Shown piece after piece: positions 1 through 8,223 of a DNA stretch of 64,000 nucleotides. This DNA is from Planococcus rifietoensis (GTDB lineage Bacteria; Bacillota; Bacilli; Bacillales_A; Planococcaceae): the NCBI RefSeq assembly GCF_001465795.2, contig NZ_CP013659.2, forward strand, positions 2,126,501 through 2,190,500. Reading direction: 5' to 3'. Numbering within the stretch: the stretch's first letter is position 1; every line of letters begins with the position of its first letter. Under the pieces are notes generated by a model. The model ran no database searches and was not told where the DNA came from. It saw only the letters and a list, made by a program, of their open reading frames with translations. The translations under genes were made by a program, and so were the position numbers.

Positions 1-224
1 TTGTCTGCCCCTGGCGTACCGCTGAAATAATGATATTTGCCCATCGCTTCATGTTCCGCATCGTCATTGAATTCCTTCAACTCAACTTGCATGCGGACCA
101 CACAGCTTTCGTACTGTTCCCTCGTGCCTTCGGGAACGTTATGGCCATAAGACCAGCCGAAACTTTTGATATTCGTTTTGACACCCAGTACTCCAGCAGA
201 CGCAATATAATAATATGTTTTCAA
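1..224 (-). CDS. Unrecognised protein, 3' end outside window
   Basis: This is the last visible gene of the minus-strand polysaccharide operon, and its 3' part lies beyond position 1. About 74 codons are visible. I chose a TTG start at 222-224 because a strong AAGGGGAG ribosome site lies 5-6 nt upstream and no ATG is available. The N-terminus reads MKTYYYIASAGVLGVK and continues as a soluble, mixed-charge sequence with no membrane segment. The KTYYY start is faintly like the HPr-kinase-like serine kinases found in some Bacillota clusters, but that is not enough to name it. It lies 47 nt downstream of the GT4 gene and is probably co-transcribed with it. Confidence 0.7.
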   Translation of the reverse strand, partial: MKTYYYIASAGVLGVKTNIKSFGWSYGHNVPEGTREQYESCVVRMQVELKEFNDDAEHEAMGKYHYFSGTPGAD

Positions 225-271
225 ATGAAACTCCCCTTTGGTTTAAAATTTTCCCCGCATGACCCGAACCC

Positions 272-1450
272 TTAGTTCAATTCGCCGGCTGGCACCAGCG
301 ATTCGCCGAGGCAGTTTTTATAAAAACTGTCCAGCTCTTTCCATAGCACCTCGTTGCTGAAATGAGTGCTTGCCCATTCCCGCCCGGCTTCCCCAAACCG
401 TGCGCGCAAACTATCGGATGCTATCAGCCTGTGGATCGTTTTCGTGATTTCCTGGAGGTTTTCAGGATCTACCAGCAAACCGGTTTGTTCGTCGACGATC
501 GTATTTCGCGCACCCGTGACGTCGGATGCAACAACCGGAAGCCCGCATAAGGCGGCTTCGATAGAGACATTGCCAAAACCCTCACGTTTTGTTAGGAAAA
601 CGAAAATGTCCATCAAATGGTAATATGCTACGGGATCCGGCAGAAACCCTGTTTTGGTGATTTTCGGATTGTTCTCAATTTCCCATTTCACGCTTTCTTC
701 CACCGGGTCATCGTCTTCATAGTCGCCGACGATGAGCAAGCGCAGCTGCTCGTTGTCCAGGCTCAATAGCTTGAAAGCGGAGACCAGTTCATTAACGCCT
801 TTGTCTTTTGTCAGCCTCCCGACAAATCCAAGAACGACATGATCTTTGCGGATTTTATAGCGCTCGCGAAGTTCATTTCCGGCTGCCTCAATTTCAGGGG
901 TGGGTTGGAATCTCGCAACATCAAACCCGTCTCCGCTGCCTTTTCCGAGCACGCTGATTTTTTGTTCACCGGCGATGCCGAATTCAATCGCGCGCTCTCG
1001 CAAACTATCTGATACCGCCAAGCAATGCGTCGCAGAAGACGCGGCGACTTTTTCCATAGTCAATAACAAATTGCGCTTCCACCCCGCTGTCGTCTCCAGC
1101 CGCAAACCGCGCATCGTATAGATCCTAACAGGCACGCGGCATATCCTTGCAGCCACGGTGACAACAAGGCCGGCTTTTGGCGTGCTGGCATTGACGACCA
1201 ATGGCTGCTCCCGGCGAAATAGCGCGATGCAACGGGCAAGCGATTGCAAATCGTGGAGCGGTGAGATGCCCCTGTCCATCGGCAATTCGAGCATTTCCAC
1301 ATGTTCGCTTGTGCGAAACTCCTCGAAACCCGGTCCCTTGGAACTCAACGCTTTCGGGTCGAATCCACGGTCTTTCAAGTAGCGCAATTGGCCATCCATA
1401 AAACTCAAACTTTCCGAAACAGTAACGGCGTGGATCAGTTTCGTTGTCAT
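272..1450 (-). CDS. Glycosyltransferase family 4
   Basis: This 392-residue protein has the two-domain GT-B layout of GT4 enzymes, which transfer a sugar from a nucleotide donor to a lipid-linked acceptor at the inner face of the membrane. The C-terminal half carries the donor-binding EX7E motif (EGFGNVSIE) followed by GLPVVASDV. An FVGRLTKDKG segment typical of the domain junction precedes it. The start is supported by GGAGGG a few bases upstream. The gene lies 15 nt downstream of the phosphoglycosyltransferase gene and so is probably part of the same operon. It would be expected to add a sugar after the initiating sugar phosphate. Donor and linkage cannot be read from sequence. Confidence 0.9.
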   Translation of the reverse strand: MTTKLIHAVTVSESLSFMDGQLRYLKDRGFDPKALSSKGPGFEEFRTSEHVEMLELPMDRGISPLHDLQSLARCIALFRREQPLVVNASTPKAGLVVTVAARICRVPVRIYTMRGLRLETTAGWKRNLLLTMEKVAASSATHCLAVSDSLRERAIEFGIAGEQKISVLGKGSGDGFDVARFQPTPEIEAAGNELRERYKIRKDHVVLGFVGRLTKDKGVNELVSAFKLLSLDNEQLRLLIVGDYEDDDPVEESVKWEIENNPKITKTGFLPDPVAYYHLMDIFVFLTKREGFGNVSIEAALCGLPVVASDVTGARNTIVDEQTGLLVDPENLQEITKTIHRLIASDSLRARFGEAGREWASTHFSNEVLWKELDSFYKNCLGESLVPAGELN

Positions 1451-1465
1451 GGCATTACCCTCCGC

Positions 1466-2086
1466 TCAGCTTTTTTCATAAATTTCTTCTGTCCGGAAAA
1501 TTTTGACGACTGTCTGCACTAAAATATACAAATCCAGCCGCAGACTTTTGCGATTGATGTAATCGATGTCGATGTCAATTTTTTCATCCCAGCTCAAACT
1601 ATTGCGCCCGCTCACTTGTGCGAGGCCCGTCACTCCCGGTTTCACCATCAGCCGCTGCTTCTGGTAATCGTTGTAGTTGTCGGTCTGGTCGATGACAGTC
1701 GGGCGAGGGCCGATGAACGACATATCGCCTTTGACGATGTTGATCAGCTGAGGCAATTCATCGATGCTTGTTTTGCGGAGAATATTGCCGACTTTGGTAA
1801 TGCTCGGGTCGCCGTCGAACGGATTGATGCGGTTGCGCCTTTTATCCCGCCCGTGCTCCATCGTCCGGAATTTGTAGATCGTAAAATGCCGCCCGTAAAG
1901 CCCTCCGCGTTGCTGCTTGAACATGGCGGGCCCTTTTGACTCGATGCGGATCAAGATGGCAACTGCTAGCAATAATGGCGATAAGACCAATAACATCAAA
2001 GCGGCGAGTACGACTTCCAGCAACCTTGCCGCCGCGTTCGAGCGCTTTGGCTTCTTTTTTTCCTCACTGAAATCTCCAACAATCAT
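1466..2086 (-). CDS. Initiating sugar-phosphate transferase (small PGT)
   Basis: The product belongs to the bacterial sugar transferase family, monotopic phosphoglycosyltransferases that move a sugar-1-phosphate from a UDP-sugar to undecaprenyl phosphate and so start a repeat unit. An N-terminal hydrophobic re-entrant segment (about residues 20-45) precedes the family signatures FKFRTM-like YKFRTM, the SIDELPQL block with the catalytic Asp-Glu pair, IGPRPT, and KPGVTGLAQVSGRNSL. I use the ATG at 2084-2086 (206 aa) because GAGGAGGGG lies 7-8 nt upstream. An upstream in-frame ATG at 2113 would overlap the previous gene and has no such site. This is the short PGT form without the WcaJ-type N-terminal membrane domain. 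Confidence 0.92.
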   Translation of the reverse strand: MIVGDFSEEKKKPKRSNAAARLLEVVLAALMLLVLSPLLLAVAILIRIESKGPAMFKQQRGGLYGRHFTIYKFRTMEHGRDKRRNRINPFDGDPSITKVGNILRKTSIDELPQLINIVKGDMSFIGPRPTVIDQTDNYNDYQKQRLMVKPGVTGLAQVSGRNSLSWDEKIDIDIDYINRKSLRLDLYILVQTVVKIFRTEEIYEKS

Positions 2087-2100
2087 GGGCTTTCCCCTCC

Positions 2101-3282
2101 TCACATTCTCCATAAGGTCACCTTCTCCGGCTTATCATTCCGTTCCAATATGCTTTTGACATCAAAAACATAACCTTCTTTGCCTTCAAGCAAGCGCTCG
2201 AACAGTTTCCATCCCGCCTTCCGATAAACTTCATGCGGCACCGCGAGTATGACCGATACCGCCGGAAGCAGTTCCGCCTGACGCGTCAACAAAACGCCGC
2301 CCACACATTCCGCCTGCCCTTGTTCAAGCTGGGCATCTGCCACCTGAACTTCCACGCCGTATTCTTGCAACTCTGAAACAAGTTCCAGCACTCCGGATTC
2401 CGGCAAGCCGCTGGTTCCATCTTGTTTCACGATGCCGAGCACAGTGATGCGTGCTTCGTGGATGACGACTTCGTTCTGGATCAGCTTCTTGACGATCCGC
2501 TGCGCTACTTGCCGCCCTTTCTTCTCCCCTTTGCACCAGAATTGGTCCACGCTGTGCCATGAAACCGGATGGTCCCCGAGGAGATCTGGCTCGAATTTGA
2601 TAAAGCCCCGCTTCGTATTGGCGGTTTCCAATACATCATGCGTGTCAATTCCTTGCTGATTCAAAGTCAGCGCCACTTCGTTCATCAATGCGATATTCAC
2701 TTCTTTTTGGGCGATTTCGAGCAATTGGGCAGCTTCAGCGACACGAATCGACTTCGCTTTGTAAATGCCGCCGTCATGGATCGGCGCAAATAAATCGGCA
2801 AGGTAGTCAGTGACCGGCCCACTTTGTCCCGCAATCACCTTGCGCATTTTCGTCGCTTTTCCTTGCGGGTCGCTGCTATGCCATCTGGATGGTGCAAAAC
2901 CGACGAAAAACTCTTTTCCGGCGGTAAATCCGGAATGCTGCTCGAGCAGGGGGATGCAAATTTCTTCCGTTGTGCCAGGGTAGACCGGAGCTTCGAAAAT
3001 GAGCACCGAGCCTTTTTTCATATGCTTTCCAACGATGCGGCACAATTCCGAAAGCGCGTCCAATGTATAGACAGGGCGCTTTGAACCGGTCATCAGGAGG
3101 ATGCCGGCATCAGCCAAGTCGCCGGCTTGGTCGGTAAAAGCAATGCCATTTCCCTCAAATCCGGCTTTTTTGGAGCGATCCAGATCGAATACGATGACCG
3201 GATAAACGGTGCCGAATGTCGTCGCCGCAAGCAAGCTTGTTTCGCCGGCTCCAACGATCGCGATTTTCAAGTTTTCCATCAT
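2101..3282 (-). CDS. UDP-sugar dehydrogenase-like protein, catalytic residues missing
   Basis: The 393-residue protein aligns end to end with UDP-GlcNAc/UDP-glucose 6-dehydrogenases of the WecC/TviB type: a Rossmann start (IAIVGAGETSLLAA), a VYPGTTEE block, a central helix (EVNIALMNE), a TKRGFIKFEPDLLG segment and a C-terminal nucleotide domain. The catalytic residues are gone. The GGHCIG-type cysteine loop reads GDHPVS, so Cys is replaced by Pro. The central helix reads AAQLLEIAQ where active enzymes have AAKxxEN, so the catalytic Lys and Asn are Gln and Ile. It is therefore probably a pseudo-enzyme with a binding, scaffolding or different catalytic role. The start at 3282 overlaps the upstream stop by ATGA, which suggests translational coupling. 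Confidence 0.85.
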   Translation of the reverse strand: MMENLKIAIVGAGETSLLAATTFGTVYPVIVFDLDRSKKAGFEGNGIAFTDQAGDLADAGILLMTGSKRPVYTLDALSELCRIVGKHMKKGSVLIFEAPVYPGTTEEICIPLLEQHSGFTAGKEFFVGFAPSRWHSSDPQGKATKMRKVIAGQSGPVTDYLADLFAPIHDGGIYKAKSIRVAEAAQLLEIAQKEVNIALMNEVALTLNQQGIDTHDVLETANTKRGFIKFEPDLLGDHPVSWHSVDQFWCKGEKKGRQVAQRIVKKLIQNEVVIHEARITVLGIVKQDGTSGLPESGVLELVSELQEYGVEVQVADAQLEQGQAECVGGVLLTRQAELLPAVSVILAVPHEVYRKAGWKLFERLLEGKEGYVFDVKSILERNDKPEKVTLWRM

Positions 3283-4571
3283 GAGCCCACCTTCTCCCCC
3301 TTTTTCCCTGTCCATTTCGTCTTGGTGAATTCAAGCAATTGTTTGCTATTCGCTGCAGCGTACGACAGCAATAATAGCGGGATGATTTTATTGCGATGGC
3401 GCATAGCCGTCCCGGCACTTTGCGTTCCGTACGAATAGATGAAAACGGTCATCCCAATCACCAGCAGGATGAATATTTTCGTTCTAACCGGCATTTCGCT
3501 TCGGAACAGGCCGTACAGCGTAGCACCGATCAAAAACAGGTAGACGCTGGAATCAAACAGGAAGCTGACAATATCCCCAGCTCCCCGCCAGTCGAGCGGA
3601 AGCGGCGAAAACAGGAAGTAGAACATTTTGAGCGGTGCCACGAGCAGCGCTGCGACACCCGACAATCCACTGAAACTCGCCAGGTAGACTGAACCGCCTT
3701 CAGCAAAAATCTCATAGTCGACTGTCCCGCCTTCTTCTGTGACGAATTTACTCAAGAAAACATCTGAGTTCTGGAAAACAAGAAATGCGATGCCGCCAAC
3801 AAACAACAAATAGATGAGGGGTGTCGAAATTTTCCTGCCCATCTTTCCACGCTCCAACCAGACAAACGATGCGATATACACGAGCAGCAAACCGATCATG
3901 CCGGTATGGAACATCATCGCCAGAATCGACAGCACGACAGCCCAGCCGAACTGGAGGAACGAACGCTCCCCGATCCAGCGCAGGAAATAATACAGCGACA
4001 CCGTCGTAAAGAAGATGATCAACGCTTCCCGCAGCAGGATGCTCGACATGAAGATACTGTTCGGCATAAGCGTGAAGATGAGCAAAGCGATAAAACTCAG
4101 TTTCTTCTCGATCTGCAAATAGTTCAATGATTTAAAAAGGAATACGGCTGAGAACACCCAACACGCGATATTGAGGAATTGCGAGTAGGCCCGCTGTTCC
4201 CCAATCATGTAATAGAGCCCTGACAGAAACGGCACATATACCGTGGATGTTTGTTCGAGAGGATATTGGCCGTTTGCCACCAGCACGGAAACTTCATGGA
4301 AATATTCCGTATCCGTGCCACTCGAGAAGATCCCAATCGATGGCACGTACAGATCGATGAATAAAATGACCACCCGCACCGCGAAGCCGGCAAAAATGAC
4401 GAACAGCCATTCATTTTTCAAGGTACGGTATAAATACAATGAAATGGCGACGATTCCGGTAAAGACGAGAAGCATCGCATAGCCATCACCCGGCGGAAGA
4501 AAATCTTTGATCAAAAATGTTGCGAGAATCTGTATCACAAAAAAACCAAGCACATAAATCATGAACCCCAC
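3279..4571 (-). CDS. Polytopic membrane protein, probable polysaccharide polymerase or GT-C enzyme
   Basis: The 430-residue protein has about ten to twelve hydrophobic segments and a loop after the third or fourth segment reading SSGTDTEYFHE. An acidic residue followed by Tyr/His in the first large outer loop is typical of GT-C/ArnT-like enzymes and of EpsG/Wzy-type proteins. A later segment reads SILLREALIIFF, a pattern common in this group. By position between the flippase and the PGT it is the likely polymerase of the repeat unit. Polymerases are poorly conserved, so this rests on context and topology. It lies 9 nt downstream of the flippase gene. Confidence 0.7.
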   Translation of the reverse strand: MGFMIYVLGFFVIQILATFLIKDFLPPGDGYAMLLVFTGIVAISLYLYRTLKNEWLFVIFAGFAVRVVILFIDLYVPSIGIFSSGTDTEYFHEVSVLVANGQYPLEQTSTVYVPFLSGLYYMIGEQRAYSQFLNIACWVFSAVFLFKSLNYLQIEKKLSFIALLIFTLMPNSIFMSSILLREALIIFFTTVSLYYFLRWIGERSFLQFGWAVVLSILAMMFHTGMIGLLLVYIASFVWLERGKMGRKISTPLIYLLFVGGIAFLVFQNSDVFLSKFVTEEGGTVDYEIFAEGGSVYLASFSGLSGVAALLVAPLKMFYFLFSPLPLDWRGAGDIVSFLFDSSVYLFLIGATLYGLFRSEMPVRTKIFILLVIGMTVFIYSYGTQSAGTAMRHRNKIIPLLLLSYAAANSKQLLEFTKTKWTGKKGEKVGS

Positions 4572-4580
4572 CCCCTCTTT

Positions 4581-6095
4581 TCAACGTCTAGCTAATGCCA
4601 TCAACCTGGCCTTGTAATAGGCGATATCGCTCAGTTGCAACATCGACAGCATCGCTGCATACACCAAAATCCCTGTTAACACACCGATGAACAAAGCCGG
4701 AATATCGCCCATCAGCAGCAAGGAAACTGAGAATGCTGTTCTTGCCGCGATGCCCATGACGATTGCGGCGAGTAGGCCTTTCGCCAAATCGACCATCAGC
4801 CGGCGACTGTCGAGTGAGCCAATTTTCCGGACCAGCGATGCATACAACAGCACCGTGCTGACAATCGCCGCGATGCTGGTCGCAAGTGCCAAGCCGTTCA
4901 GCCCCATGACACGTGATAACACCAGGTTCAATGCGACATTTAGAAACATAGCGCCGAATGCGTTAATCATCGGCGTGCGTGAATCTTCTAAGGAATAAAA
5001 CACTTTCGACAACACTTCGCGCAGCCCGAATCCGAGTAAGCCCAGCGCGTAGAAGAACAACAAGCCCGTCGTCATTGCTATGGCACGTTCCTCGAATGCC
5101 CCGCGCCCGAAGAGCAGTTCCGTGATCTGACGGGAGAAAATCATCATGCCTACTGCAGCGGGTATGACAATCAACGAGACGGTCGTAATGATTTTTCCGA
5201 CAACGGCTTTTAATTCTTCCATATTTTTCCTTACGGCCAATTTCGAGATTTTTGGGAACATCACCTTCACAACCGCCAGTACAAAAATCGCCTGGACGAA
5301 GAACACGATGCGGTGGGCATAGGTCAATGCGGAAATTCCGCCTTCCGCCAACTGCGAAGCGATCGTCCGGTCGACCAGGATATTGACTTGGTCAGCCGAC
5401 ACCCCGATAATGACCGGAATCGCGAGCATCATCATTTGTTTTAAATCTCGGTCTTTCAAGTTCAGCACCAATTGATGGCGATAGCCGCTTTTGCGTATAG
5501 CCGGTATCATGTACAAAAACTGCACAATGACCGCAATGACCGTTCCGATGGCAAGCATCATGATGTCCATTTTCGAACTGACCACAATCGTCGTGATCAA
5601 CAATACGTTCAACGGCAAGCCACTCAGCACTGTCGGCAGGAAACGGTCTTTCACTTCTAAGTAACTGGTGAAGATGAAGATCAAGGCAGTGAAGTACAGC
5701 GTCAGCGAAATGATTCGCGTGAACAGCACCGCGACGCGCAACGTCTCCCCTTCAAACCCGTAGGCGAATAGTTTGACGATTGGCACCGGGAACACCAAGA
5801 GCAGGATGACGAGCACTGTCGACAGCAGCATGACTGCATTGGTGACGTTTGCCGTAAAGTGTTCCGCCGCTTCGCTGCCACGTTCTTCACGGATTTTCGT
5901 GTAGACCGGGATATAGCTTGCGGCGATGCCCATGCCGATAAACGCAAAGAACACCGTCGGGATATCGGTCGAGATCAAGTAGGCGTCGGTCAGTCCATCG
6001 GCACCGTAGAAAAACGATAGGAAGATATCCCGTGAAAAGCCGAGAACTTTCGTGATGATGACGACGAACATGATGGCGATGACTGTTTTTTCCAT
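4581..6095 (-). CDS. MurJ/MVF-family lipid-linked saccharide flippase
   Basis: This is a 504-residue, roughly 14-segment membrane protein of the MviN/MurJ (MOP) family. Its N-terminus reads KVLGFSRDIFLSFFYGA, followed by DAYLISTDIP, and GALFEER-like GRGAFEE occurs centrally. These proteins move undecaprenyl-linked saccharides across the membrane. In this operon it would export the repeat unit built by the PGT and GT4 enzymes. I chose the ATG at 6093-6095 because AGAGG lies 8 nt upstream. In-frame ATGs further out at 6131 and 6119 lack a site. It is the first gene of the operon, about 135 nt below the direct-repeat promoter at 6237-6268. Confidence 0.88.
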   Translation of the reverse strand: MEKTVIAIMFVVIITKVLGFSRDIFLSFFYGADGLTDAYLISTDIPTVFFAFIGMGIAASYIPVYTKIREERGSEAAEHFTANVTNAVMLLSTVLVILLLVFPVPIVKLFAYGFEGETLRVAVLFTRIISLTLYFTALIFIFTSYLEVKDRFLPTVLSGLPLNVLLITTIVVSSKMDIMMLAIGTVIAVIVQFLYMIPAIRKSGYRHQLVLNLKDRDLKQMMMLAIPVIIGVSADQVNILVDRTIASQLAEGGISALTYAHRIVFFVQAIFVLAVVKVMFPKISKLAVRKNMEELKAVVGKIITTVSLIVIPAAVGMMIFSRQITELLFGRGAFEERAIAMTTGLLFFYALGLLGFGLREVLSKVFYSLEDSRTPMINAFGAMFLNVALNLVLSRVMGLNGLALATSIAAIVSTVLLYASLVRKIGSLDSRRLMVDLAKGLLAAIVMGIAARTAFSVSLLLMGDIPALFIGVLTGILVYAAMLSMLQLSDIAYYKARLMALARR

Positions 6096-6236
6096 AGTTT
6101 CAACCTCTTTTGTGTTCATTCTGGAAGCCAAGATCCGCTCCCGAAGCAGTGATGCAGCTTATCAATCGATCCGGCCATCTGTTTGCAGCAGCGTCCCTCC
6201 TTAGATATTGGCGCGGACGGAATCCTGTTGTTGTTA

Positions 6237-6268
6237 ATCCTATGGGGCAGAGGTTAAAAGAGGGTTAA
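6237..6268 (-). promoter_or_regulatory. Direct-repeat promoter of the polysaccharide operon (PhoP-box-like)
   Basis: On the minus strand the order is TTAACC (6268-6263), 5 nt, TTAACC (6257-6252), 9 nt, TAGGAT (6242-6237). The hexamers are 11 bp apart, one helical turn, and occupy the place of a -35 element. The same geometry recurs at four other genes in this window. It matches the known layout of PhoP-activated promoters in Bacillus, which have TT(A/T/C)ACA-like repeats about 11 bp apart just above a -10. PhoP itself is not shown here. Confidence 0.75.
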
Positions 6269-6361
6269 ACTGTTTAGGTGTTTTGAAAAAGCTTTGGATA
6301 ATTCGAAATATTTTAATAGAGAAGATTACAATCGGAACTTTGTGGGGAGGAGATTGCGCTT

Positions 6362-6470
6362 CAAGGGGACGCTTTCCGGAGGGCTCGCATTGAGCCGCTT
6401 CGATCGCTGCGCGCTCTGCAGGGTCTCAATTGTCTCGCTAATCCTCCCGGAGTCGCCCCTTTCCGCTCCA
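6362..6470 (-). repeat. Intergenic structured repeat, copy 1 (type B)
   Basis: Read on the minus strand it contains GCGACTCCGGGAGGATTAGC, GAGACCCTGCAG and CCTCCGGAAAGCG. It is of the same family as the copy at 26200-26298. Repeats of this kind, with GGCGACTCCTG and CGGAAAGCG ends and a GAGACCCCGCAG centre, are widespread between genes in Bacillaceae and Planococcaceae. Short open frames through it on both strands are not genes. Confidence 0.75.
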
Positions 6471-6590
6471 TCTCTAGTTTTAGAATGGACGGCATGCTTT
6501 CTTCCATTGGTATTTGCGTCAATAATTTTATGCATCCTTCCAAGAGAAAAGGTGAAAGTTATAACATCTTTATAATTGCTATATCCAAAT

Positions 6591-6976
6591 AAGCGTCTCC
6601 CACTAGTGGATGAATATAAGAAAAAGATGCTTCATCACTCAAAAGCATCAATGAGATCTATTAGCCGAACCGCGCATATGGGCGAGCCGACGCCATAAGA
6701 CAAGTGCCCTTCTTGACTTATGGCTAAAGGCAACCCCTAAGCGGGAGGCGGCTGCTTCGTGATGAAAAGATCGACAAACCATTCGTCTCACTCACAAGCC
6801 TAAATAAGCATCATCCACCAGCGGATGAACGCGAGAAAATAACATCCTTCGTCAATTACCAACTTCAGTGGAATGTAAAAGCCGAACCGCGCACACGGGC
6901 GAGCCGGAGTAATGAGACAAATGTTCTTCTTGGCTCATTGCGGGAGGCCAGCCCCAAGCGGGAGGCGGCTGCTTGA
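6591..6976 (+). repeat. Dimer of structured repeat A (first of three loci)
   Basis: Two head-to-tail units lie at about 6591-6757 and 6805-6976. Each has a CCACTAG/CCACCAG-type head, a core hairpin (GCCATAAG 6692-6699 with CTTATGGC 6717-6724; GTAATGAG 6909-6916 with CTCATTGC 6934-6941), and a GGCGGC tail that pairs with AGCCG before the hairpin. A third partial head is visible near 7015-7045. The core stems differ in sequence but keep pairing. No coding function is visible in the region 6471-7134. Confidence 0.75.
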
Positions 6977-7134
6977 TGATGCTAAAAATCAATGAACCAT
7001 CCTTATCGCTCGCTTATCCACCTAAGCCTCATCAACCAGTTGATGAAATTGATGGATAGAGATATGCCATAATGCCATCTCGCTAGCTAGCACAGCTAAC
7101 TTTCCCGTTACCCAAAGATCTTCAACAACATGGC

Positions 7135-7165
7135 AATAAAAAAGCCCGCCATAAACGCGGCGGGC
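7135..7165 (-). terminator. Rho-independent terminator of the GNAT trio
   Basis: GCCCGCC (7144-7150) pairs with GGCGGGC (7159-7165) and is followed on the minus strand by a run of U. It lies about 20 nt past the stop of the last GNAT-like gene. Confidence 0.85.
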
Positions 7166-7186
7166 GCTTGGTGATTTCATGAAGTT

Positions 7187-8194
7187 TCATACGCTGCTCA
7201 ATTGCTTGCTGGCATTCGCACGGTACGCCGGGAAGAAGTGTTCGTCCGAATTGGCTCTGAACTTTTTGCACAGCTCTTCGTAGATCTCGGCGTTCCAGAT
7301 TTTCCGGCCGGTATAGAAACGATAGCCGGTGTGCTGTCCGAATTTTTTCTTGAACTTGTACAAGGGATCATCCAAGTCGTTTGTCCGGCCGCCCCCTGCA
7401 TGAATCAACTTAACGCCGTTTTCTTTGCCCCAACGCACCGCGCCGTATTGCAAGACGTAGATTGGCGACAGCTGATGGAAATCGTGGACGGTACCCGACA
7501 GATGTGTGTGCATGATGCCGTCATACAAAAAGTGCAGCTCTGCAGCGATCACTTGGCCATCGTAAATGGCTTCGGCCAAAATGATTTTGTCAGCGAATTT
7601 CAGCAGGCAGCTATCGAAATATGCATCATCAAAGAAATAATAGGAATCGGCGTGGACGCGGCTCATCGTTTCATAATAGATTTCCTTGAAACGGGCCAGG
7701 TCGCTTGGCGCCACGGTAATGCGGCACGTGACGCCCGCATTCAGTGAACGGCGTAAAGTTTTTCTGGCGGATTTCGAAAACTCGGAAGCAACCGGATCGT
7801 CGAAGCCATCGAGTGTCGTTCCGACCGTTTCACGCTGGAACGTGACGTCGTAGCAAGTGGAAAAATCGCGAGCGTTGTCGAATATCGGATGAAAGCGGAC
7901 AAATTCGCTGACGATGCGTTGGTCTTTGCAGTACTTGCAAAACGCGTGCTCGAAAGCAGTGACCAAATCGGAATGGCAGCCTGTCGCACAGCGCGTGATC
8001 CGCGGGCCTCCGTATCCATAAGGGGTGATGGCGTCATACCACCTCTCCCCGTGGATCAGCATCGGGATTTCACGTTTGATAAACAGATGCCTAATTTCGC
8101 CGTATGCGCTTTGAAACACGTACTCTTCACATACTCCGTGCTCCATCCTTTCGTAGAGCTTGCCGTACGCCTCTTCAAAAAACAGGTCATTCAA
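7187..8194 (-). CDS. FemAB/GNAT-fold acyltransferase-like protein (paralogue 1)
   Basis: This 335-residue protein resembles the COG2348/PF13480 group (FemAB-like, GNAT fold). Members attach amino acids or acyl groups to cell-wall precursors or surface polymers. Visible conserved blocks are TPYGYGGP (about 60), the SEFVRFHP block (about 100), EFSKSARKTLRRSLNAG (about 150), HLSGT (about 245) and IHAGGGRTND..DPLYKFKKKFG near the C-terminus. I prefer a TTG start at 8192-8194: AAAGGAAG sits 8 nt upstream, and the product then begins MNDLFFEEAYGKLYE, which aligns with both neighbours. A GTG at 8203 is possible but sits on top of the ribosome site. It is last in a three-gene paralogous operon and lies 29 nt after paralogue 2. 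Confidence 0.85.
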   Translation of the reverse strand: MNDLFFEEAYGKLYERMEHGVCEEYVFQSAYGEIRHLFIKREIPMLIHGERWYDAITPYGYGGPRITRCATGCHSDLVTAFEHAFCKYCKDQRIVSEFVRFHPIFDNARDFSTCYDVTFQRETVGTTLDGFDDPVASEFSKSARKTLRRSLNAGVTCRITVAPSDLARFKEIYYETMSRVHADSYYFFDDAYFDSCLLKFADKIILAEAIYDGQVIAAELHFLYDGIMHTHLSGTVHDFHQLSPIYVLQYGAVRWGKENGVKLIHAGGGRTNDLDDPLYKFKKKFGQHTGYRFYTGRKIWNAEIYEELCKKFRANSDEHFFPAYRANASKQLSSV

Positions 8195-8223
8195 TGGGTC
8201 CACTTCCTTTCATCATGCGCCGC

